NCBI GenBank assembly: GCA_043381765.1
Contig: JBHJMP010001163.1
Span: 1-21,903 of the forward strand
DNA from: Collodictyon triciliatum
Lineage: Eukaryota; CRuMs
Direction of reading: 5' to 3'
Length of the DNA stretch: 21,903 bases
Shown: one piece after another, positions 9,634 to 21,841 of the stretch
Numbering within the stretch: position 1 is the first letter of the stretch
Layout: every line of letters starts with the position of its first letter
Translations under genes and position numbers: made by a program
Notes under the pieces: generated by a model
Databases searched by the model: none
Told to the model about the DNA's origin: nothing
Seen by the model: the letters and a program-made list of their open reading frames with translations, nothing else

Positions 9634-10103
9634 TTACTTAATTTTACTAAAATTATAAAAGTACAAGACTGTTTTGGCGAGGAATCTTACATTCTTTTCT
9701 TGGTTAAACCATTTGACCTACACTTCGTTCATAGGGAATGTTGTTCTCAAGAATCTCAAGTTCAAAAAGTACTGCTTGGACCGATTCTTTCCTGCAGTTG
9801 TGGTGAAATATGGTTTTTTTTTGTTCATTCTTCTTTTCTGTTAAATGAAGCTCCTCTGAAATAAAGTTTTTGTTATCAATGATTCACCATATTACCATAT
9901 AATTGCCTCATCTTTTCTATTCGCCTTGAAGCTATCCTCTTTCTTCCTCATGTAAATCCTATAATGAAACTCTACTTTCTACAACTCCAGGAGAAATTGG
10001 TCAACTAACTCTCCAAGTACCATGGCATCGGCTTCGAAATGAGCCAGTTGTTGCTATTGCAGAAGATGTGTACATATGCGTCGTTTCAAAGAAAGAAGAG
10101 CTG
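9436..10103 (+). other. VPS13 chorein N-terminal domain start (exons 1-3)
   Basis: Exons 1-3 encode the most conserved part of the family: an amphipathic first helix MFERLVSSALTRAL, then QLSISLWQG joined across intron 1 to NVVLKNLKF, then GEIGQLTLQVPWHRL joined across intron 2. This end normally caps the lipid groove and, in VPS13 and ATG2, sits at the donor membrane, usually ER. All conserved positions I would expect are present, so the protein looks functional. Confidence 0.9.
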
Positions 10104-13100
10104 GTTTTATTTAAACATCCACATGAAGCCATTCACTTCTCCAGAGCCAATTCTTCTCCTTTCTTTATTTCGAATATAATGTCCTTACCTTCATAAAATG
10201 CTTGATTAACTTTGTTTGTTTGTTTGTTTGTTTGTTTGTTTGTTTGTTTGTTTGTTTGTTTGTTTGTTTGTTTGTTTGTTTGTTTGTTTGTTTGTTTGTT
10301 TGTTTGTTTGTTTGTTTGTTTGCTTGTTGCCAGTTTGACCCAGAAGAAGAGGACGAACAGAGAAAAGAGCGGGAAGCTTACAGACTCCAGCTAGCAGAAA
10401 ATACTTTTTTAGAATCCATTCAGAGTCTCCTGAATGTTAAGGAGGTTCTGATTATTATTTAAATACACAATCTGGACTATATTTTTCATTCGCGCATTCA
10501 AATCTAATCGTACAAAATATGTTGTTTTCCTTGACAAGTCATATTTAAAATTCAATTCACAAACCGACTTTATTTACAATCAACTCGAATAATAGCAAGC
10601 TACCAACGAAGCCAACATGCTCTCACGAATTATCGATACGATTGTCAATAACGTTCAAGTACGGTCAATTTTATCTTAACGCCAGCATTTTTCATATGTG
10701 ATGATTTGATGACCAACATATCCTCCCTTTTTTTTATTTTATTTTGAAGGTTCGCATCAACAGAATACACTTTCGCTACGAAGACAAGATATCCAGTAAA
10801 GAGCAAATGGTTACGCTTGGGATACACCTCGAACAACTCAATTTCGAGACCACCGACTCTGAGGGAAAACCATCTTTTTTCGCCGGGAGCACAGACTCTA
10901 TAATTAATAAAATATTTGAACTCCGGTACTTTCTCATTTCTTTTGTTTAATTTGTCCATTTGCCTCCTCTTTCAATCGCTTGTTTTAATTATTTTAATTC
11001 CATACAATATTAAACGAGAGCATAATTAAAAACGAAAAGAAATGTACTTTATGCTTTTTTTTTAACTACTGGACATTGTAGGAACTTTTCGGTTTATTAC
11101 GAAAAAACTAATGCTCTTACTGGTGATGAATCAGCAGACTGGAAACTTCGTTTTACGAAACCCCCGAAAACCACCAAAGAAGAAACAGAAATTAACCTAT
11201 ACTTTGTAATACATCCCGTAAGCATGAACCTTAAGGTCAAGAAACTCGGTTCAATCATTTCAAGTGCAGTGGCTCAGCTTGCTCGGTATATTTTCTAACA
11301 AATATTTTTCTTTGTTGTTGCTCATATAAACTTGAATTAAATGCAAGCTTTCTGCAAAAAATAATATAAAATTGGTGGTGAAATGTGCATATTTTATCCA
11401 GAATGCACCCAGATACGCCATTTTTAGACATCTTTCTTGACGTCACCGAATTGCACTTGTCCCTACACCGGGATTTCTACCGATGGATATTTTCTGTATT
11501 TGACCTGAACAGCATGTTTGAGCGGTCCATGCAATATAGACGACTGCGACCAAAGTAAAATGCCTATCACATGTTTTCCCCCTTTTTTCAATCTGATGAC
11601 TTTTTCAATCAATTTGTTCAGTTTATAGGCCAAGGATACTTCCCTTTTCCTCTTTATTTCCCTTTATCTGTCGACTCTGTTGTACTAAAAATTACAGCAA
11701 ATCTATTCGCCAAATTTTCGAATCGATCATTCTCTTTATTTGTTTCTTCTACAATTAAAAGAATTATTCCAATTATTCTTCGTAGGAGCTTCGGACGTTT
11801 ATCCTCTCCGCAAGAAAAATGGAAGTATGCGATTAAATGTCATATCTGGGCGCTATCACAGAGAAAAAAGGTGATAATAATTGGAAATGGAGTCTTAAGT
11901 GTCTTGGTTAACTAAATGTAACAGCTTATAAACTAGGTGCTTTCAATGATTCACCGTATCAATTGACTAACAATTTTTATCTTCCTTTTCTTTAAACCCT
12001 ATTCAATGCCAAGGAATGGGAGTGGGAGACAATCAGGCAATATGGACAGACTCGGAGGATTTATGCTGAATTGTACAAGCGCAAGGCAAAGCTTCCATGG
12101 GTCACCCCTCTTACCGAGGGAGAAACACAAGTACTTTTTTTTTTGTTTTGTTAATGTTTATGATGAAGGTGATATCAGATCCAATAAGCCTTTTACTCCA
12201 AATCTCTAACCTATCTGCCCTAATAATTTTTTTTTTTTTATTAGTTCCTCTCTGAAATTGAAGAAAATCTAACATTCGGCCAAATCATGAACATGCGAAT
12301 GGTAGCTGAAATCCAGCTTCGTAATGAGGTGGCCTTGTATAAAGTAAGGACTTGCTCCAATTTTTGCGATAACCGACTCGACTAGTTTCCTATTATTACA
12401 AGTTCAATGCTTTTGATTCAAAAATTATATTTACAATATGACCATGTGCAACACAAGGACTCCGAAAAGAAGGGTCCAAATACACCCCAAAAACAAGGCT
12501 GGGGCACTTGGGCTGCAAGTTTTGTATGGAAATCACAAAATCAGGCACCAACTCAGCAAAAAGATGACCCCAAAAACGACGAATCAAACATGTCGGAATC
12601 AGAGAGAACGGAGTTGTACAAGTTGCTGGAGTATGACCCTGAGGTCACCAGTTTTGGTAACAAATAAACTTTTCTTCAAACATAATTTTTGACATATATA
12701 TTTTTCTCAAATAATATTTTTGCTTACAGGTTTATGTGATAGGTGCCTAACGAATGTATTTTAGTATTAGTATTTTTCAGTACACGTACAGCAACTTTAC
12801 TGATTCTTGATCTATATATGCCAAGTCACGGATTTGCCAGATGACTATGCCAAGATTGTTGTCAACGCTCGTCTTGATAAACTTGCATTATCTTTAACCG
12901 CTGGCGATCGAAACTCTTTGCTGGTTATTTTTTCTTTTTACACCTTCTAAGATATTTCTTTTCGAACTACACGATATACTGTTGTGAATAACATAAACAT
13001 AATATGCATTTTAGGCGTCATCTATCCTGAAAAAATTTGGCACTTCAGTTTTGTTCTTCCCAAAATCGTACTCAATTTCATGCAGTTTGTCGTCCATCGA

Positions 13101-13704
13101 ATTATTGGATGGAATTCAAGTATTCAATTGAAAATATATTGATATTTTACATATCTCGATCGAGAGATATTTGGTTCATTCCACTTAATTATGTAAAATG
13201 TACAAACGTAAAAGCTGCATACAAATCCAGGATTTGGACAAGTCTTCTAAATTCCATTCTTTTTCATAACACAAAGGACAGCATAGTCATTTCGACAATC
13301 AGTAATGATTCTGACTCTTCGAATGAAGTTGATGAAAACATGCAACGTCAATTACTTGGAATAAAAAAGTGATGACTTATTCCCTTTAATCTGACGTATT
13401 CACCAAAATTTATCCATTCATTCAATATGTTTCATAATTTATGCTATACAAAACCTTTTGACACACTTTTCTTTTGAGTAGAAATAAAAAAGTTCACATT
13501 TGATAAGTTTCTCAATATACTCACCATCCATGTTTCTTCAGTCGTCTTCCGTTTGTTGTAGAAGAGCAAGATTCCACCAGTTGGGCAAATGATGTTTGCA
13601 CAATTTCCCACATGAATACTTACATCTTGGACTTTACTATTATGATAATTATGCCTGATTTCCACAACCATCTTATTTCTTTCATAATCCGAATTGCAAT
13701 TGAA

Positions 13705-13801
<97 letters not shown>

Positions 13802-15765
13802 TAGCATATCCTTCAATTTTGCGACCCAAAAAATCAACTTCGAGCGACCTGGATTTCAAAGCCAAGGAACGTTGATGCAGACTACTCTTTAACGATGAAT
13901 TTCAAACCAATCAAAGTGATTGTCACGCCAACATTAATTCGTCATGTTGTAGATTTCTTCTCGCCACCAGGTTATCTTTAGTTCAGTTAGACATATTTTC
14001 ACCATCATGCTCCGAAGTCGTGCATTCCCATTTTATATCAATTTAAGTATTTCTTAAAGCAAGTATATCATTGTTAATATATTTAACTCATATATTTTAC
14101 AACACCAATTAGATGATGTTGATATTAGAGACCTCTTGAAAGCAGCGACAAATGCCGCTGCGAATGTTGTAGAGAACACAAAAAAATCATTTGCCAACCT
14201 GCTTGATGTTAAGCGATTAGTTGACTTAGATCTACATGTTTTTGGACCACACGTCATTCTGCCTTGCGATGCCTTATCAGAAACGGGAGAAAGTTTTGTG
14301 TTTGATATGGGTTGCTTGTCGATACACTCAGGATTGACTCCAGATTTACAATCATCTATGTCGCAACTACAAGAAAAAGTACAGCTAGAGCAGCTTTACT
14401 TTGACATTTTCTCCTTACACCTAGAAGGTGTCTCTTTGAAGTATTGTGGAGATGGATTTACTGAAATGCTTTTGAATCCTGTGAATGTTAATTCTTTGGC
14501 ACTAGTGCGCCATTTTGACGAGGTTTCACTTTTCATTCCTTTTTTAGTAATTTACCACTGCTCGAATATTTCTATAACCATGAACATTATATACAGAATG
14601 AAAGTAACTTAATCATCCGATTCTTGACATAATCTGAAATGATATTTTCTTGTACCAATTTGCTGATACATTGACATATAGAAAAAATATCCGAAATTGT
14701 CGCTTAGTTTCAAGGTGATACCTCTATAGGACACATCACATCATCGATTATTTTTTTTTTTGTCTGTTACCTGTTATATCAGATGATTAATAAAAAAAAA
14801 ATACAACGTTGTCAGATTCCAAAGCTACACTTTAACATATCATCTCGTCGGGTGATTTTACTGAACAACCTTATGAAAACTATAACTATCATGGAAAGTT
14901 TTACAGCTTCGGATTTGAAAGTATATATTTTCTCTCTTTTTCTTTCTCCCTTTAAAGTATGAGATGAAATTGGTGTTGATCTTCTAAAAAAATTATTTGT
15001 ATTCATAAGGTACCACTCTTTGACTGAAATTAAATTGTGTATGTAAAATGCTTGAATATTAGCTCAAATCAGCCATGCCTGTCGAAGTATACGACTTTCA
15101 GACGAGTTCATGGGTGAGGTGCAGGGCTGTGGTTATTGGGAAGCAGTTGCATATGTACCGCGATGTACCTGAACAGCAAAGCAATGTAATCGACATACCT
15201 TTGTCTGATTATTTCTTCACTACAAAACCAAAAGACCCGAAAGGTGATTTAATTTTAATTTTAATTTTAATTTTTACTTCTGTTTCTGATATACGATATC
15301 ATTTTATTTTGAAAATGAAATATATAATGAATATCGCTCCACACTCACTTTTTTGAAGATGGGCAACTGTGACATTTAAGTGTAAGCCTTATTATTCGTA
15401 ATGAATTTAAATTTTCGTATAGACGGCAAAGCCAGATTTTTTGAATTGCGAGGTGTTCGTGCCAAACTCAAGTATCCATTCATACAATTGCGTGTATTCA
15501 GTGACGATGATTTGAATTTTTGGTCCCAAAAAATTGTTCCATTTGCTTCAAGAGAGTCCAAATCCGAAGCTGATGCGAGTGCTGTATGATTCTTTTTCGC
15601 TAAATGCTTACCTGACATGTAATTGCCTTTTATACCAATCTGTCAATGATTTTTGAAAATTAAAACTGGTAAGACGCAAGATGGCTTTGTCCTATTGTTC
15701 GGAGTGGATGACCTTTCTGTCAGCTTGAAAGATTCTGGTCAAAGTATAAGATTAATTGTATATAA

Positions 15766-15805
<40 letters not shown>

Positions 15806-18800
15806 GCACTTTTATCATGATTTCAGATAGCTCAGTGCTAAAATGGTAAATTTTATGCGATGAATTAGAACTTCTTGTTCCTTCTGAAGAGGAAGACATC
15901 GCAATCTTTTATGCACATGCAGTATCATTTGACTTTCGTATTATGCCTGATGAGCATAAAGGTGTTGTTTCAGTCCACAGTATGAAAATCGTGGATACGA
16001 GAACTGGGTATGCTTTTAGACACATAAGTAGATGTCCATATTCTAATCATCACATTCAAGTAACAATTGTGAATATAATGAAGATTTTCCATCTGTCTCT
16101 TACGGAACATTTATCAAACGCAGCGAATTTTTGATTTCGTCTTTTCTTGGAAGTGAACCAACCGGTAACGACACAGACCTGATTCGGCTTACGTATGCTT
16201 ATTATAGTTTTACTCCACAATCCCCCTTTTTTCTTCTGTATCTCGAAGCTAGCTCGATTTATACAGTTATTATTTGATCGGAAATTCATGACTTGGTTGC
16301 GAAGGCATGAATTGCTCTATATTTAGTGTGGAGCTTATTCCGCAGACATCACCCAAGTATCAAAAAACAGACTGCCGAGTGAATTTAGATTTTAGTTCTG
16401 TGCATTTGAGATTGCATGACGAGCCAATAACAAAACTCATTCGTATGTGCAAAAACGTAATATTCATCCCTTTTCCATTCGTATCCAATTATTGTTCCTA
16501 TTTTTCTTGCTACAATTCATCATCCCTTAGGAATACTAGTTTATCATAGTCCTAATAAGTCCACGAATCAGAACGTTTTTCTCTCCTATAGACTGATATT
16601 TCTTGATAAAAAAATTAACAGATAGCTGATGGTTTTAAAAAGCCATCGGAACCTGAAGCAGCAGACCCACAAAAGCAATCTGAATCACCTAGTTTCCTGG
16701 AAACTGATTTACCAAACGAAAATCTTTCACCACGCTCAAGCTTCACGTCATCTTTCATCACAATTTTGGCTGACATTACGATATCTTTGAACAGAATGAC
16801 TTTAGTGGCCTTCAATAACAATGAAGAGGCCGTCGGCCGCTTGCTCATGATGACATCTTCTTTTGTTAATTTTAAACTAACACCGGATTTGATGTACATC
16901 CGAGGGGAGCTCGGAAGCGTCCTTGTTCAAAAGTTGTATCCATCGATCTTGATGGACCCAAAAGACGAGCTTTCGATTGGAATAAAACTTCTTGAGATTC
17001 TCGGATTAAAGGTTGGCATAAAAACGTTATATTTCTAATAATAATTTTCTAATTCCAGATGGAATGATTTAATATTGCCGATTTATACTGGTTTCCCCTT
17101 GTACGCCAAAACATGTACTAAAATGAAATTCATCTTACTCCATAGAAATCCCAAGCATCTTTTCTCAGCATCGAGTTTATCAAAATATTCCAAGAAACGC
17201 CTGTACTTACACAGAAGAATATGTACCAAGAGAAAGTCCTTCACGATGCCATTCGAATCGGTTCTTTGGATTGGATGTCTGAAGGATATGAGTCAGCTTT
17301 CTTTTGCAGAATTAGTCCGGTGAACATTACTTACCTTCAAACATTCATCACTGATACCATGCGATTTTTTGCATCAAACAAAATGTTTTCGGGTGAGATT
17401 CTTACTTGGATACTTGAATAAAAAGATGAATTCACATTATATACAAAAATCTTAAGATACTTTCAACATCTATATCCCCATTTTTGAAAAACGAAAGACA
17501 CAAATATCCGAGATATATTCATATTTTTTTTGTTTGTTAAATTGTCGTGATTAGACCCATCTGAACCAGCAAATGAACCTTCAAAACCATTGAAACCAGC
17601 TCGGAGCAAAGTGAACACAATCATACGCTTTTTTCTGTTTTACTTGCCCCCTTTACTATCACGTACACAAAAGAAATTAATAGTGTGAATAATAGTGATT
17701 TTGAATATGCAACTGCTCATCCTTTCCTGCCAAATTTCAACTTAACCGGTAAAATACCCACACCTTTTAATAATGCAGGTAACTGTTGAAATGGACAATC
17801 CGACCATTATTCTCCCACAGCATCATTTCAGTCTAAACCGTATTTCGGCTGAAGTTGAAAAAGTTACCTTTGAAATGGGTTATTCTGACAACGAAAATTT
17901 TTCATGGAGAATTATCCATTTTAATTTCCAACACTTGAACATGTACACCGTAAGAAATTTGTACTTTGTCGAATTTTATGTGCAACAGCTGAGAAACCTT
18001 GAAAAAGAAAAAGAAAAGGAAATCTCGAAAATATATGGATATTAAAGTGGGGTTTTCTATCCTAGTTAGGCCCATGTTCGTTGGCACCTGGGGCTATGTT
18101 TCAGAGAAAAATGATGGATCGAACTTTCATGCAAGTCACAGTTCAAACGGCTATTAACATGGATAAAGTGAGAAATAACCAATCCTTTGCATTACTGATA
18201 CAGAATTTAAAAATATAGTAATACATGTAAATCAAGTTGCATCATTTTTTTTTTGTAAGTGACATGCATTTTTTAATTTTTTTTTTGTTCTTTTAAACTC
18301 AGAAAGAGGAAGCACCGTTACAGATATATCTAAAAATCGATGATGCAAAACTTCATTTGCTTGAGGGGCAGTATGTACAAATAGCTGCAACTATTTTCAA
18401 CAATTTTTTGTACTCTGATGAAAATGAACCAGAGAAGCCAAAACAAGCTCCTAGCAGCCAGCTTGCTCACCCAACAGGTTATTTGTTTCGATTTGAGAAT
18501 CCGTTTCTTTATCATATTCAATTACAACTTTGGTTTCAAAATAAGATAGTATAACGGAGGCACAGATTCAAATTTATGTGTGCCAATAATTAAAAAACAA
18601 TTCACTCCATAGTCAAGTTTGAATTGCTGATGAATAAAATCCAAGCGGACCTTACATATGACCCATTCATGAAACCTTATCTGGATGGATTTTCAGTGGT
18701 CTATCACGACGCCAACATCGGGGAATTAGAGAGACAGCAACATTTTCGAATTATCGCCACTGATATAAAATACATATTTTCGTCGTTCTCAAACTCCAGA

Positions 18801-21800
18801 AGGTATGTTACCATTTTAGCTTTAAAAGGGGTTTAAGGTATATTTACTATTAGCTTGGAGTTTCTCTGCTTTACTTTTCATTCGCTCCTTTCAGAGAAAT
18901 GTTAATAAGACACCAAATAAGGGTGATTCATCTAATTTCTGGACTTTCTCGTCTGTATAGCAAATCTGATGTATACGTTCATTCCATATCTCTGAATGGC
19001 GGAATCTTGCAGGACACAATTAATTTATTGGAATCAAAAGCGGATGATTCGCCAAACAGGTCTGATTTAGAAACAAAGGAATATAAGTTTTTACTAAACT
19101 ATTTTATTACATTTTGGAATTCTAGAACAATCCATGTATTGTTTATATTTTCTCATTTTTTTGTCCAATCTATAACACGACGATTAAATAGCATACCTGG
19201 GCTGCATATTGTAATATCAAAAGTCCCTGAAGAAGTAACAGAGGTAGATATCGACCTTGGGCAGCCTGAGGTAAGTTTTATCTCGATTCATGGTTTCATT
19301 TATTCAAAGAGAGATTGTGTTCTTTATTTGATGTTAGTTATAGTTGTGTTGGAATGTGCTGTATTTACACATGTTGCCAGATTGTGATCGTTCCTTCTTC
19401 CTGGGCCTCGCTGAGGAATTTTTTCCAATCCGATTTGATTTCATCGTCAACGGAGAATAAGAGTACCCCTCCTGCTCACGATAGCATGCTGTCCATAAGT
19501 GTACGACCTTTCAGCCAATATCATCTATTTCCGTTTGGCATGATAATCAATTTGTAAAGTCTGTCACACAAAAAGATACACAAGACTTTATACTTAATTT
19601 TACTACAATTGCGCCCATGAGTTTGATTCATATAAATGAAATTACTGTATCTCAACCTATGAGCTTTTTGCTGTATATGATTTAGCCTTGCATGAGGTTT
19701 CTACATAAAATTGTTTGTGCACTTGAATTACTTATGTCGGAATAATATACTGATTCGGCTGGACTGTAAACTCGTAACATGCTTCATGCAAACATGCAGG
19801 TTCGATGCCCAACTGTAAAGATATTCGTACTGGAAGATTTTAAGGCTGTGAATGGAAGGCGTTTTATCTTGGATTGTACGCTGAATCTAGAATATCGGAA
19901 TATAATCTCTGAGCGGCATCTCTCGATTGTTGTGAATAATTCAAAGATATCCCTCCTGAATGGAACATCCACGGTATTTATTGACCTATATCGATTTGTA
20001 TTACCATTATTAGGTGCCCTTTTTCACTCCGACATGGCAAATAAGTTCTCTCGTCTTTATTAAATCATTTTCATTGTGAATGCAACTACAGGATAGTTTA
20101 TCTTTTTCAGTACTTGACCGAGCCACCTTATCCCTAAATTTAATTGAGAATGATTCACGTGTGGTTAGTCGCAATACACGATAGAATAGCTTAATACATG
20201 ATTTTAATACCATACACTAACTCTACTATTCTATGTGCTATTTTTCTTTTTCTTTCGTAAAATCTCCAGATTATTATAAAATCAGAGGCACTTGATATTT
20301 CGCTATCAGTTATGGTGTGTGATAGAAATATATCAAATATTTTCTGCAGGATTCGTATTATTTTTATCCTTTATATCTAATTGTGCATGATTTTCTTACC
20401 CAAAACATTGACATAAAAAATCAAGATGGTTAGATCTGCATTGAAGGCTCTTGAGTCCCTCACATTGACATTCAATCCAGACGAGTTATAACACACACAT
20501 AAAATAACACATTTTATATGATATAACACATGAAATGGATATAAACGCAATTTAATATAACCGAAATTTACACTTTGCACTAAACCAGGGAGGACACAGA
20601 AGTAGTCGTAGAAAAAAAGAGCAGCGAATCACAGGTGCTTCCATCATTTTGGAAAATAGATTTTCAACAAAAAAAATTATTAATTTTTGGTTACATTATG
20701 TACCATTATTCCTTAAAAAATTTTTCCTCCCTCTCTCTAGATGATGAGAACGGAATTAAAAGCGAGTGGAATCATGCTTCGTGCATCATTTGTTGACTCT
20801 AACCAAGAGAGTCCAAATCCAATCTTGATGACTTCATTGCATCTGAAAAGCATCACCGTTTTGTGGAACGGCGAAATCACCCAAGCCGCTATAGACCTTC
20901 ATGCAGAACGTACTCTTCATATCTTCATTTTAAAGCTTTTAAAATCTATAGTAATTGAATGACACAAATTTTATACAAATTGTTCAAATTTGCGCGCAAT
21001 ATATTGTAAAATACATCAAATCTAATTTCCAGTGAATTCATACAATGGTGCTTACGCTAAATGGGAGCCTCTTCTGGAGCCATGTGATTTTGAAATAAAG
21101 GTATGTCAGACATACACTCATATTCTTCTGATAAAGCATGTCATTTTTCATCTTTGTACGATTATTTTTTTTTGGTAATATTGCACGGCTGTGAGCATAT
21201 TGGTATTGCCGAAAGATTAAATTAATCAAGAATAATTGTTTTATAGTTTCTCCGCTTCCCTCATTCCCTCAATTCATCCCCTTCAGCATCCTCCTCTTCA
21301 GCAGATGGTTTGCAATTAATTTATTCTCAATTTAGTTAAACAATAAGCCTTTGAGACACCGTTAATTCACCCTCAAATTTCAAAATATGGTTGCATACTG
21401 TTTGGTTAGCTGAAGACAGGCGCTACATGTCCCAGATTGATGTTAATTCAGTCTCTCCAATTTATGTGAATGCTTTTGAGAAAGGATTAGAAGCTCTATC
21501 AGGGTTCTTTACGCCTCTTTGATATTGAAAATTTATCTTTGTTTTCAAATTCAAAATCTCTATGCATCATGCATTAATAGAAATCTGACGACTATTTAAA
21601 TTTTGCAAACTTTACAGATGATAATGTGTATAAAGGTCGATCTGTAATCGCCTGTAATTCTTTTCTTTTCTTTTCAGTATTCTCAATGTCTGGGCTCTTG
21701 ATGAAGACAATAAATCGGTTCTCCTTCGCTCGACTGAATCTCTAGCGCCGTATATGTTCAAAAATAACACAGGGAGGGATATTGTCATCACTCGAAATAT

Positions 21801-21809
21801 TCAGTCAGG

Positions 21810-21841
<32 letters not shown>

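Noticed and set aside
10202-10462. Open frame with a Phe-Val-Cys-Leu repeat from (TTTG)n
   Set aside because: The repeat part is intronic; only 10334-10444 is VPS13 exon 4, in frame with exons 3 and 5.
13612-13875. Open frame with poly-Tyr from (ATT)n
   Set aside because: Microsatellite translation. The true coding frame after the acceptor at 13804 is a different one and matches VPS13.
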